Shown one piece after another: positions 43,819 to 53,079 of a stretch of DNA of 64,000 nt (position 1 is its first letter; each line of letters opens with the position of its first letter). The stretch lies in assembly GCA_963734275.1 (NCBI GenBank), contig CAVTGO010000007.1:124001-188000 (forward strand). The letters run 5' to 3'. Source of the DNA: CAVTGO01 sp963734275. Its GTDB lineage: Bacteria; Actinomycetota; UBA4738; HRBIN12. The notes beneath the pieces are model-generated. The model saw nothing but the letters and a program-made list of their open reading frames with translations. It was not told the origin of the DNA and ran no database searches. A program made the translations under genes and the position numbers.

Positions 43819-44317
43819 CGCTGCTCGTCCCTGTGACGCGAGCGCACGAACCGTGCCCGCGCTCACGTTGAGCATCTGACCGGCCTCGTCCGAGCGGAAC
43901 CCGATGAGCTCGGTGAGGACGAGCGCCGCCCGCTGACGCGGGGTGAGCTCGACCATCGCGCTCGCAACGATCGAGCGGTCCTCGACCATCGCGAACTCGT
44001 CGCGGCGGAGCTCGTCCGTGACGGTCTTGCGGATCGCGAGCATCGCGCGGCGGTACCGCTTGCGGAACAGGTTCATCGCGGTCCGGTGGAGGTAGCCGAC
44101 CGGTTCCTCCATGACCGCGACTCGGTCCCATCGCTCCCACACCTTCAGGAACGCGTCCTGCGCGAGCTCCTCCGCCTCCGCCCGGTTGCCCGTGATCAGG
44201 CACAGGTGCGCGTAGAGGCTCTGGGTCTGACTACGGAAGAACTCCTCGAAGGTCGCCGTGTCGTCCCCGATGAGGCCGTTCGTGCCTGCCTGGGGCGGAG
44301 ACCGCCGGTTCGCTCAT
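43800..44317 (-). CDS. ECF sigma factor, frameshifted
   Basis: Rebuilt as MSEPAVSA, then after one extra base near 44,303, NGLIGDDTATFEEFFRSQTQ, HLCLITGNRAEAEELAQDAF, LKVWERWDRV, and region 4 LTPRQRAALVLTELIGFRSD with VRALASQGRAAMKRHMEA. The C-terminal end is uncertain because the stop seems displaced by an indel at the joint with the serine hydrolase. It closely resembles the sigma factors at 46.8 and 55.9 kb. Confidence 0.72.
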
Positions 44318-44574
44318 CACGTGAATCCAACCCTTTGGCGGGCAGGAACGTTGAGGCGCCTCGACGAGGGATCGTCGGATGCCGAAACGAGCCCGTCGCC
44401 GCCTACTACGTGCTCCTGCACCGTCTCGGCGCGAAGATCCCTTCGTCGATCAGCGTCTCGAGCAGCGGTTCGGCGCCCGGTGCGCACACCGCGACAAGGA
44501 CGATCATCGGAAGAGTGAGAACGCGTTCCGGATCCCATCGTCGAACCTCCCACAGAGTTTCGATGGCTGGACCG

Positions 44575-44815
44575 TCATGGCACGCGGAACTCGATCGAGT
44601 CCAGGATGGGCGCCGCCACCTGCAGCGCGCGCTCGAAACTGTCCTCGTCAGACAAGATCGCGATCGCAAGGACCCGGGCCGATCCTCCGGGAAGATCGAG
44701 CAGGTAGGGGCACGCCCGGTCCGCCCTCTGGACGACGAAGGGGGCATGCTGAATATGCGGTTGGCCGGGATGCGCCTCGTCGGGGCCGGCCAGCGTCAGA
44801 ACGTCGTTCAGCGTT
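44575..44815 (-). pseudogene. C-terminal relic of a module lipoprotein/membrane protein
   Basis: About 79 codons without a start read CPYLLDLPGGSARVLAIAIL and ERALQVAAPILDSIEFRVP, then stop. They align with the C terminus of the 35.9-kb module protein (LYILDLPQGMSARILGIAI; AAAPILDSFEF). An upstream stop cuts it off just past the end of the propeller gene. Confidence 0.5.
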
Positions 44816-44842
44816 CAGTCGCGACGTCGGTGCGCAGCCATC

Positions 44843-46845
44843 TCATCGCGACCACTGTCCTTCGGTCGTCCCCTCGACCACGACCTGGGCCTCGGAACCG
44901 TCGACACCGACAGCCCACAGCGCGGCTCCGTCTCCTTCGTCCCTCGAGAAGAGGACCCGGTCACCTTGGGGGGAGAACCCGATCACCCAACAGCTCCATG
45001 CGCGCCCGAGCTCGGTCAGCGGGGTGACCGATCCGGTCGCCAGGTCGAGGACCTGCACCTGACGACCCGAGTTCGTGGTGAACGCGAGCCGGTCGCCGGT
45101 CGGGGACCACGCGGGTTGCCCGGCCCAGCCGAACACCACCTGGGGTTCGGACCCGTCGGATCGCGCGATCGTCAGCCCCTGGCCCGTCGTGTACGCGACG
45201 CGTGATCCGTCGCGCGAGTACGTCGCGTACGCGGCATCGCTTTGCCATGGCAGCGGCAGTGGCGCGCTGCCGTCGAGCGGCACCTCCACGTTGGGGACCA
45301 TCAACGAGGTCCCGTTCGGCATCCAGGTCGGGTCGTGATCACCGGAGGCGATCGTGCCCGGCGGAATCGTGAGCTGCGCCTGCCGAACGCCGTCGAGCCC
45401 GTACACGCCGATCGTCTCGAACGTGGTGTCCCATGCTGCGACCCGTGACGAATCGGGCGACCACGCGATCTGCCATCCCGAGGTCGGGAACGTCGCGAGC
45501 ACGTTGCCGTGCCAGTCGCTGATGACGGCCCGATCTTGCGCCGAGAGTCGGAGCAGTCGGCTCGCTTGAAGGCGAGGTACCGGCCGTCCGGCGACCAGAG
45601 CGGTCCCTCCACCCCGTACTCGGACCCGCCCGAGCACTCGTCGCCCGAACGGCCGTCCACGATCCTGACGGCGTTCGACCCGTCCGGATCGGCGACGTAG
45701 ACGTCCCCGTCGACGAGGTACGCGAGCGTGCCCGCCGGAGCCGGCGCGGGGAGCGCCCGAACGCCATCCGGCGAGGGGAGCGCCTCGTCGCCCTCGGGTG
45801 TGGCGATCGTCCCGGGGTGCCACGGTCCCGAGGAACCGACCTCGAACGTCCGCTGATCGGATCCGTCCGCATCGACGATCGCGAGGGGACGGGGGTCCGA
45901 GGGGACATCCGTGTAGGGCCACTCGAGCGAGAAGGCGATCTGCGAACCGTCGGGGGACCAGGAGGGGTTGTCTCCGGTCCTGGTGACCCGTGTGAAGCGG
46001 GACCCGTCGGGCGCGAAGGTGAAGGTGCCTGCCAGGTCGATGCCGAGGGCGATCCGGTCGCCCGCCGGCGACCATGCGAGGCCGTTCACGTGACCGGCGG
46101 CATCCGTCGTGTCGTTGAAGACGATCTCGTGCGCGTCGCTCCCGTCGGCGTTCATCACCCAGATGTGATGGGAGTGATCGCCGCCGCCGACGGCGTACGC
46201 GACCCGCGTCCCGTCCGGAGAGAAGGCCGGGTCGTAGATCGAGTCCTCTCCGGCCTCGAGGAGGAGGACGTCCTCGCCGGTCTCGACGTCGACAGCGTGC
46301 AAGCCGCGGCCGGTTCCGGTCTCGCCGGAGAACACGACGCGCGACCCGTCGGGGGAGAGCGTGGCGCCCGCCATCGAGATCGGGTCTTGGACGACCGGCG
46401 TCTCGATGCCGTCGGCGTGGAGGATCGACAGGAGGGAACCGCGTTGGGGGACCAACCGCTCGACCAGGAGCTCGGTGCCCTCGGCGGACCACCCGAGCGG
46501 CGACGCGGCGTCGGACGTCAGCTGCACCCGCTCGCTGTTTCCAGGCGCGGTCGGGTCGACGCCCCAGATGCCGCGCTGATCCCCGTACACGATCCAGCCG
46601 GCGACCGGCTCGAAGATCCCGAGGTCCACGGTGGGCTCCTCCGGAGGAACGGCCGGCAGGGGGGTGGACCGGATCGCGTGGAGGCCCCACCAGCCGACCG
46701 CGAGGGCGACCAGCAGGCCGACCGCCCCGGCGCGGATCCGCTGGTCGCGAAGCTTCCGGTCGCGCTGGAGCGCGAGTCGCTCGAACGATCCCTCCGGCAG
46801 GCGGAAGTGCTCGGCGGCGCGCTCGAGATCTCGCTGCTCGATCAC
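44843..46845 (-). CDS. Sigma-coupled membrane-anchored TolB/WD40-like propeller, one frameshift
   Basis: About 667 aa when one missing base near 45,540 is restored. The head ends LQRDRKLRDQRIRAG and is followed by a span (AVGLLVALAVGWWGLHAI) and the STPLPAVPPEEP linker, very close to the 39.3-kb protein. The external part has WSAEGTELLVE, FSPDGTRVAYAVGG, WSPAGDRIALGI, WSPDGSQIAFSL, WSPDSSRVAAW and WSPTGDRLAFTT. The ATG overlaps the sigma stop (4 nt). Same inferred sensor role. Confidence 0.77.
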
Positions 46846-47372
46846 GAAGACTCCTCCGAGTAGGCCCGAGCGCCGGCACGGGCTCGGGTGGCATGCGCGC
46901 GGACGGTGGCGGCCTTCACACCCAGGAGGCGACCGGCCTCCTCGGACGAGTATCCGAACATCGTGGTCAGGACGATCGAGGCGCGCTCGGCGCGGCTGAG
47001 CGGCCGGAGGATCCGGACGACCTCGTCACGATCCTCGACGGCCGCGAGGTCGTCGACGCCGGGCGCGAGTGTCATGCGCTTGCGCAGCGCCACGGACGCT
47101 CGGCGGTACCGGCTGCGGAAGCCGTTCATCGCGGTCCGGAACAGGAACCCCGTGGGGTCGTCCATCCCGCTGACGCGGTCCCACCGCTCCCAGAGCTTCA
47201 GGTACGCGTCCTGCACGATCTCCTCCGCCTCGTGGCGGTTCCCCGTCACGAGGCAGAGCGCGCCGAACAGGCGCTGGTGCGTCTGCTCGAAGAACGCCTC
47301 GAAGCTCGTGTGGGCCTCGGCCACCTCGTGCCCTTCGCCCTGGGCGGCTACCTGCCCGATCGGGATCGCCAT
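46842..47372 (-). CDS. ECF sigma factor
   Basis: 176 aa. Region 2: TSFEAFFEQTHQRLFGALCL and RHEAEEIVQDAYLKLWERWD. Region 4: LSRAERASIVLTTMFGYSSE and LGVKAATVRAHATRARAGA. The N-terminal IPIGQVAAQG resembles FPVGQAVSDAQ of the sigma factor at 55.9 kb, so the two probably arose by duplication. Coupled to the propeller gene by ATGA. Confidence 0.9.
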   Translation of the reverse strand: MAIPIGQVAAQGEGHEVAEAHTSFEAFFEQTHQRLFGALCLVTGNRHEAEEIVQDAYLKLWERWDRVSGMDDPTGFLFRTAMNGFRSRYRRASVALRKRMTLAPGVDDLAAVEDRDEVVRILRPLSRAERASIVLTTMFGYSSEEAGRLLGVKAATVRAHATRARAGARAYSEESS

Positions 47373-47416
47373 CGTGCGCCATGAACGCTCGAGGGGCCAG
47401 TTCCGCTGTGGCGCTC

Positions 47417-47470
47417 CTAGGGCATGTTGACCTCGAGGGAGTCGACGATCGGCGTGGCGGCCTCGCTGGA
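47417..47470 (-). pseudogene. Tail relic of another module protein
   Basis: The minus strand reads SEAATPIVDSLEVNMP then stop, matching the AAAPILDSFEF tail seen at 35.9 and 44.6 kb. Nothing upstream is recognisable, so only the last codons of a lost copy remain. Confidence 0.35.
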
Positions 47471-47478
47471 AGCGAGTC

Positions 47479-47939
47479 TCACGGGCCCGGGCGCTCCAGG
47501 CGGTCGACGAACCCGCGCAGGAGGAACAGGCTCACGTCGTCCTTCGTGTGCTCCTCGACGTGGAACGGCGTATCCATCAGCTTGAGCAGCGCGAGCAGCG
47601 ACAGGAAGAAGAACGAGATGAATCCCACGACGATGACGGCCTCGTAGGTCGGCTGGTACTTCATGAACAGCATCACCGTGATGATGATGCCAACGATCGT
47701 CTCGACAGCAGGAACGCGGACGGGATGGACTCCGTGCGGTGGACGTGGTACGTGTGTAGGGTGCTTCGGCGGAGTGTGCCCTGCTCGTTCCGCAGGCGCG
47801 ACGTGTGGGTCGCCGGCACGCCGAGCGCGTCCATCTCGAGGAACGTCTCGTTCAGGTCGTCGATCGCGACGATGACGACGAGCACGAGGAGGATCGTTCG
47901 GCCCGCGACGCGCGCCCGGAGGAAGGCGCGTCGGAGCAT
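47479..47939 (-). CDS. Hypothetical 3-span membrane protein, one frameshift
   Basis: The first part has a span (VAGRTILLVLVVIVAIDDLN in part), then EMDALGVPATHTSRLRNEQG. After a missing base near 47,700 it continues ETIVGIIITVMLFMKYQPTY and VIVVGFISFFFLSLLALLKL, and ends in a cytoplasmic tail with VEEHTKDDVSLFLLRGFVDR. I know no family. It sits between a sigma gene and the divergent double-GNAT gene. Confidence 0.5.
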
Positions 47940-48023
47940 CGTCGTCTGCGTCGTGGCCACGGGCCCGCTTCGTATCGGCCGTTGCCCTCCCCATGCGCGT
48001 CCGCGGCGGGTAGCGTGTTCGGC

Positions 48024-49010
48024 GTGCGCTCCCCGAACGATCTGCCCGAGGGCTGGACGGTCCGCGAGCCGGTGCCGGAGGACGCCGAGGCGATCGCGCG
48101 CCTGACGAACGAGGCAACGATCGCCGAGACCGGCGTCCCGTTCGCCACCGCCGCAGACGTGCGGGACGAGCTCACCCGGCCCGACCGCGGTCCGCTGTCC
48201 GGCACCCTCGTGTTCGACGGCGACGGTTCGCCGATCGGCTACACGCAGGTCCGCGAGGCCTCGGACGAGGTCGTGCACCTGTTCGTCTTCACCCATCCGA
48301 GCGTCTGGGGACGAGGGCTCAGTACCTGGCTGATCCGCAGGGACGAGGCGCGCGTCGCCGAGCGCTGGCCCGGCGGCGTCCCCGTCCGGCTCTCCAGCTA
48401 CGGGGGGAACGAGGCGGCGGTCCGGCTCTTCGCGGCGCTCGGGTACGAGCGCGTTCGGACCTTCTGGTCGATGGAGATCTCGCTCGAGGAACCGCCACCC
48501 CCGCCCGTCATCGACGAGGGGATCTCGATCCGCACGTTCGAGCGCGAGCAGGACGAGCATGCGGTGCACGCGGCGTTCGCGGAGGCGTTCGAGGATCACT
48601 GGGGGAGCGCCTACTCCTCGTTCGAGCGGTGGGTCCACCAGGAGATCGAGGGCGAGGGCTCGCGGTTCGATCCCACGCTGTGGTTCGTCGCGCTCGAGGG
48701 CGCCGAGGTCGTCGGCGCGGCGACGTGCTCATCCGGTTGGGCGTCGGATGAGGGGGCCGCGCAGGTCGGGATGCTCGGCGTCCGGCGCCCGTGGCGCCGG
48801 CGGGGGATCGCGCTCGCACTGCTGCACACAGCCTTCGGCGAGTTCCACCGGCGTGGGATCCCCCGGGCGCAGCTCGGCGTGGACTCCGCGAACCCCACGG
48901 GCGCGACGCGCCTGTACGAGCGCGCGGGCATGCATCCGATCCGCAGCTGGGAGATCTGGGAGAAGCGTGTCGCCGCCGCGGATGGCGAGCGCGATCCGGC
49001 CGGGACGTGA
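48024..49010 (+). CDS. Double-GNAT acetyltransferase (mycothiol-synthase-like)
   Basis: A 328-aa protein with two GNAT domains. The first (about 10-150) has VFTHPSVWGRGLSTWLIRR; the second (about 170-315) has AFAEAFEDHWGS, MLGVRRPWRRRGIALALLHT and the end VDSANPTGATRLYERAGM. Such tandem GNAT proteins include MshD, but most relatives are uncharacterised. The start at GTG 48024 is likely; GTG 48015 is possible. It is the only plus-strand gene inside the module array. A paralogue lies at 58.9-59.9 kb. Confidence 0.82.
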   Translation: MRSPNDLPEGWTVREPVPEDAEAIARLTNEATIAETGVPFATAADVRDELTRPDRGPLSGTLVFDGDGSPIGYTQVREASDEVVHLFVFTHPSVWGRGLSTWLIRRDEARVAERWPGGVPVRLSSYGGNEAAVRLFAALGYERVRTFWSMEISLEEPPPPPVIDEGISIRTFEREQDEHAVHAAFAEAFEDHWGSAYSSFERWVHQEIEGEGSRFDPTLWFVALEGAEVVGAATCSSGWASDEGAAQVGMLGVRRPWRRRGIALALLHTAFGEFHRRGIPRAQLGVDSANPTGATRLYERAGMHPIRSWEIWEKRVAAADGERDPAGT

Positions 49011-49031
49011 GCGTTCGGCGGATCCGGACGC

Positions 49032-49666
49032 TCAGGGGCGCTCCCAAGCCTGGACCTCGGATGTGTCGGCGGTGCGTGGGGCCCCGCTGCCGTCGGCGTG
49101 GACGACCAGCCACCGATCGACCTTGACATCGACATCGTCCGAGAACGCGATCTCGGTGCCATCGGGAGACCAGACGGGCGGTTGCCAATCCTCGATGCAG
49201 CATCCGCCGGCGAAGAGGCGGGTCGGGTTCGAGCCATCGGCGTCGATCACCACAGCTCGAGCGAGAATTGCCCGCGGGTGAAGCCGGCCTTCGCGGGGTC
49301 GAGATGTAGGCGAGGTGCGAGCCGTCGGGGGACCACGCGGGCGCTGCAGGCCCTGGGGCGACGCTTGGTCGACGAGGACCCGGGTACCCGACCCGTCGGC
49401 GTTCGCCAACACGATCTGGCTCCGGTCGTCGATGAAGGTGTCGATCACCAAGCGGGATCCGTCGGGGGACCAGGCGAGAGAGACGGCATCGCCCGCGTCT
49501 GGGGTTGTTCATCGACGAGACGTTCGACCACCGTTCCCACACGCGCAGGAACACCTCCTGCACGATGTCCTCGGCCGCCTGGGAGTCTGCCGGTGACCAT
49601 CCACAGCAGGCGGAGCAGGCGCTCCCGTCAGTCCGAGAGCAGGGCGTCGACCGGCGGTTCGGCCAT
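49032..49666 (-). pseudogene. Collapsed sigma-propeller module (internal deletion)
   Basis: The 5' part reads as the start of an ECF sigma factor (MAEPPVDALLSD, RERLLRLLWMVTG, AAEDIVQEVFLRVWERW) in shifting frames. It then runs, without region 4, head or membrane span, into the C-terminal blades of a propeller (VIDTFIDDRSQIVLANADGS, VWSPDGTEIAFSDDVD). The two gene ends are fused by loss of well over 1 kb. Confidence 0.6.
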
Positions 49667-49698
49667 CGGCCTGGCCTACCTCGAGCGGCCGACGACGC

Positions 49699-50196
49699 TC
49701 GTCAGTCTGCGATCGCGGCGTTCACCAGGGATCCGGCCACCGGGCTGATGTCGACCACCCGATTGCTCAGCACGACGACCACTGCCCCATGCTCCAGCAG
49801 GCACCCCGCCAAGGACACGTATCCCTCGTGCTCGCCGCCATGCCCCACGGTCCCCGGGGATCCGGCTCGTACAGCCCCAGTCCGTACCCGTCATGCATGG
49901 TCGTCATCTCGGTCAGCGAGGCTTCGGAGACGATCTCGCCAGCGCAGAAGGCTCGCCACCAACGCGCCAGGGAAGCGGAGTCCGACGCCATCGAAGCCGC
50001 CGGTCCGTCGGACGTCAACATCGGCGAACGCCTCGGTCGGGAACGCCTCTGCCTGCTCGCCCCGCGAGGGCGATGCAACCGGTGTCACCGATGGCTCGAC
50101 CGACGCCGGCGTCTCCGATCCGCTCGGGGTCGCCGGCGTGCATCCTGCGAGCGTGACGACGGCGGCGATCGCGAACCGGCGGGCGTGATCCGTCAC
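49699..50196 (-). pseudogene. Serine hydrolase relic with central deletion
   Basis: The N terminus is a lipoprotein (ARRFAIAAVVTLAGC, then a TPASVEPSVTPVASPS linker like the copy at 43.7 kb). The C terminus has MASDSASLARWWRAFCAGEI, GHGGEHEGYVSLAGC and AVVVVLSNRVVDISP. About 235 codons holding the SxxK and YxN motifs are missing. The GTG at 50196 overlaps the propeller stop, so it was the third gene of this module. Confidence 0.6.
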
Positions 50197-51422
50197 CCGG
50201 TACCGCCGAAGGGATCCCTGTAGGTGACGGGGTAGGCGTTCCACCAGTCACACGACCAGCAGAACGAACCGCCGTTCCAGCTCGCGTACGTGCGCTCGTC
50301 GATGGACTCGGCATCGCCCGAACCGTCGGCCTCGATCACGAAGGCGCGGTCCGACGGATAGGTCACGGGATTCTCGCGACCCGGCTCGACCGAGAGCGCG
50401 ACCTGCGACCCATCAGGCGACCACACGGGGTTGGTCGCGCCACCGTCGATCGGGAGCGACGCGACGAGCGATGCGGTGGAGCCGTCGGCGGGAGCCACGA
50501 AGACGGCGCCGTGGTCTCCAGTGAAGACCATCCGCGTCCCGTCGGGCGACCAGGCGAATCCGGACACGTTCTCGTCCTCGGCGAGCACCTCGATATCCGA
50601 GCCGTCGGCATCGAGGACGAACAGGCGCCCGTCGCCCGGTTCCACGTCGTTGTAGATGGCAAGTCGGGAACCGTCCGGCGACCACGCGATCGCCTCGGCC
50701 GAGTCGAAAGCCCCAGCGGGCAGCTGCACCAACCGAGTACGCCCGCTGGTGCGCGCGTCGATGTCGATCGAGTAGATCGTGCCGTCCCAGCCCCCGAACA
50801 CGACCCTCGTCCCGTCGGGAGACCACGCGGGCGTCGCGGATAGATCCGCGACGGTCGACGAGAGCTCGGTCACGAGACCCGTCGACGGGTCGATGACCGA
50901 GAGCGTGGAACCGCGCCACACGAGGAGCTCGGCGCCCGTGGACGACCAGATCCAGAGGTCCGGCCTGTCGACGACCCTCCGAGGCTCGAGCGTCGCATCG
51001 ACGACCGAGAGCGACCCCGACGTCTCGAAGGCGACCCACCGCCGGTCGGCCGACCACACGGCTCTGTATACGTCATGGAGGTCCTCGACGAGGACGCGCT
51101 CCTCGCCGGTCTCGGGGTTCACGGCGACGAGGTCGCCGGGTGCCTCGTCCGGTGTTCCCGTGAACCGCAGCACTTCGACGTCGCCACGGACGATCGCACC
51201 GGTCGGCGTCGGGTGAACCGCGGGGATCGGCGCGCTCCGGATCGCATCGAGGCCCGCGAACGTCGTCACGGCGATCGCCGCCGTCGCGACCGTGGCCACG
51301 GCGCCGTTCGCGAGGAGCCGTCGCCGGGCCCGCCGCGCGGCCTTCGGCGCATCGACCACGATCGTGGGGACGGTGTTCGCACGGCGGTGGAGCATCTCGC
51401 GGACGTCGTGCTCGTCGATCAT
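50193..51422 (-). CDS. Sigma-coupled membrane-anchored propeller
   Basis: A 409-aa protein. The cytoplasmic head (about 1-42) ends PKAARRARRRLLANG, a basic stretch that differs from the RRDRKRRxQR motif of the other modules. A span (AVATVATAAIAVTTFAGL) and one propeller follow, with WSADRRWVAFE, WSPDGTRVVFGGW, WSPDGSRLAIY, WSPDGTRMVFTG and WSPDGSQVALS. The C terminus has an unusual FCWSCDWW with a Cys pair. The ATG overlaps the sigma stop by 4 nt. Confidence 0.78.
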   Translation of the reverse strand: MIDEHDVREMLHRRANTVPTIVVDAPKAARRARRRLLANGAVATVATAAIAVTTFAGLDAIRSAPIPAVHPTPTGAIVRGDVEVLRFTGTPDEAPGDLVAVNPETGEERVLVEDLHDVYRAVWSADRRWVAFETSGSLSVVDATLEPRRVVDRPDLWIWSSTGAELLVWRGSTLSVIDPSTGLVTELSSTVADLSATPAWSPDGTRVVFGGWDGTIYSIDIDARTSGRTRLVQLPAGAFDSAEAIAWSPDGSRLAIYNDVEPGDGRLFVLDADGSDIEVLAEDENVSGFAWSPDGTRMVFTGDHGAVFVAPADGSTASLVASLPIDGGATNPVWSPDGSQVALSVEPGRENPVTYPSDRAFVIEADGSGDAESIDERTYASWNGGSFCWSCDWWNAYPVTYRDPFGGTG

Positions 51423-51979
51423 CGGGTCATCCCTTCGAGTTCGCCGCGGAGCGTCTTCATGCCCCGCGAGACGAGGGAGCGGACGGTCCCCGGCGAACAC
51501 CGCAGGATCTCGGCCGCCTGGACATCCGAGAGGTCCTCGTAGAAGCGCAAGACCATCGCGGCGCGCTGGCGTTCGGGCAGGCGCAGGAGGGCCTGGTGCA
51601 TCGTCTCGTCCAGATCCTCGTTGGGGTTGGGATGGACCGCGGGGGCGGTTGTGAGCCGCTCGAGGTAGGCGCGCTCGACCCTTCGATGGCGGAAATGACT
51701 GGTCGCGAGGTTGACGATCGTCCGGCGGAGGTAGGCGCCGAAGGCGCCCGGATCGCGAAGGTGCCGCAGCCTGCCGACGAGCCGCACGAAGGCCTCCTGG
51801 ACGAGGTCCTCGGCCAGGGCTCGGTCGCCCGTCAACAGGAACGCGAGCTGGATGCCCTCAGGCGCGTGCCGGACGTAGAGGTCGCCGAGCGTGTTGCGCT
51901 CGAGCGAGGCCTCCTGGACCATGGCGACCGGCATCATGTCGCGTTCTTCCCTCACGGGATAGAGACGCATGGCTGCCAT
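51419..51979 (-). CDS. ECF sigma factor (SigE/SigK-like, divergent from the others)
   Basis: 186 aa. Region 2: LGDLYVRHAPEGIQLAFLLT and LAEDLVQEAFVRLVGRLRHL. Region 4: LPERQRAAMVLRFYEDLSDV and LRCSPGTVRSLVSRGMKTLR. It lacks the ERWDRV segment shared by the other sigma factors here and belongs to a different ECF branch. A shorter start at Met 15 or 16 is possible. Confidence 0.9.
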   Translation of the reverse strand: MAAMRLYPVREERDMMPVAMVQEASLERNTLGDLYVRHAPEGIQLAFLLTGDRALAEDLVQEAFVRLVGRLRHLRDPGAFGAYLRRTIVNLATSHFRHRRVERAYLERLTTAPAVHPNPNEDLDETMHQALLRLPERQRAAMVLRFYEDLSDVQAAEILRCSPGTVRSLVSRGMKTLRGELEGMTR

Positions 51980-52044
51980 CGAAACGCTGCACGCCGCGAG
52001 ATGGTCCTCGCGCTCGCGGCGGCATACCGTTCAGCCCATCCAAC

Positions 52045-52088
52045 CTACGGATCAGAAGGTTGGGGTTCGACTCCCTCCGTGGCGCGCT
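52045..52088 (+). pseudogene. tRNA-Arg 3'-half relic
   Basis: From CTACGGATCAGAAGG through TTCGACTCCCTCC to GGCGCGCT, the sequence matches the tRNA-Arg(ACG) at 32.8 kb from its anticodon loop to just past the 3' end, with about 3 differences in 44. The 5' half is absent. It is in the same orientation as the intact tRNA. Confidence 0.7.
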
Positions 52089-53079
52089 ACGGCTCCGGGG
52101 TCGACAAGACGACGGGATAGATCCGATGCGATCCTTCGATCCCCTTCAACTCCACCACGCGAGCCTGGCCGAACGCGAACTCGCCGGTCTGAGCGACGAG
52201 CTGATGGACGAGGGACGAGACGACGATCTCGCCGCCGGCAGCGGTAGAGGCGATCCGAGCCGCGTAGCTGACGGCGTGACCGAAGAAGTCGTCCGCTTCA
52301 CGGATCGTCTCGCCGACGTGGATGCCGATGCGGATCTGGATCGGCGAGCCTGGATCTCGAAACCGGGCGGTGACCGCCCGTTCGATCGCCTCGGCGCAGT
52401 TCAACGCGCGCCGCGATGAAGAGAACGCCAGCATGAAGCCGTCACCCTGATTCTTGACGACCGTTCCACCGAAGTCGGCGGTGACGACCTTCACCACGTC
52501 GTTGTGCGCGCGCAGGACCTCCAACCAACGTTGATCGCCGAGGAATTCGTTGAGACGTGTCGAGTCTTCGATGTCCGTGAACGCGATCGTCACGGTGCCA
52601 TCCGGCGCGGACGTTGCCGACAGGTCGGGCCGAGTCGTGCTGACCGACTCGGCGATCTGATCGACGGACGTCGTAAGGAGGAGGCCGTGCTCTTCGTTGG
52701 TCGTCGGCACCGAGCTGTGGAACTGCACCAGTTTCCACTCGCCGTGCTCCAGATGCAGCACGCACGTTAACCGGAACTGCGTGGGGCCGAGCGGTGACTG
52801 GAACTCCGCTCGGGCCGCGGCCCACCCGGCGCTTCCTTCCGTCATCGCGTAGACGCCGTCGGTCAATCGCCACGGGTATCCACCGCCCATCTCCCGCATC
52901 TGCTGTGTCCAGACGATCGCGGCCACCTCACCGTCCCGCCACCATTCCGTCGGGTCGGAGCCGAACCGCTCGAATCCAGGCTGCCGTGAGATCCGGTTGC
53001 TGACGGCCTGCTCATCGCCGTCGCGAAGGGCCTCGAAGAACCGGGTGACGACTCGGCGAAGCTCGTCGGAGGGTTCCAC
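52087..53079 (-). CDS. Class III nucleotidyl cyclase with N-terminal SnoaL/NTF2-like domain
   Basis: A 330-aa soluble protein. About 1-140 resembles a SnoaL/NTF2-like domain (VVTRFFEALRDGDEQAVSNR and LTCVLHLEHGEWKLVQFHSS). About 165-325 is a cyclase domain with VTIAFTDIEDSTRLNEFLGD (metal Asp), VVKNQGDGFMLAFSSSRRAL, IRIGIHVGE and GHAVSYAARIAS. The second substrate-site residues differ from canonical adenylate cyclases. The GTG start at 53079 follows no clear SD site. The stop codon lies within the tRNA relic. Confidence 0.82.
   Translation of the reverse strand: MEPSDELRRVVTRFFEALRDGDEQAVSNRISRQPGFERFGSDPTEWWRDGEVAAIVWTQQMREMGGGYPWRLTDGVYAMTEGSAGWAAARAEFQSPLGPTQFRLTCVLHLEHGEWKLVQFHSSVPTTNEEHGLLLTTSVDQIAESVSTTRPDLSATSAPDGTVTIAFTDIEDSTRLNEFLGDQRWLEVLRAHNDVVKVVTADFGGTVVKNQGDGFMLAFSSSRRALNCAEAIERAVTARFRDPGSPIQIRIGIHVGETIREADDFFGHAVSYAARIASTAAGGEIVVSSLVHQLVAQTGEFAFGQARVVELKGIEGSHRIYPVVLSTPEP

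Noticed and set aside
52040..52064. Hairpin CCAACC/GGTTGG as a terminator at the tRNA relic
   Set aside because: There is no T-tract, the loop is 12 nt, and the sequence is explained by its match to the tRNA-Arg 3' half.
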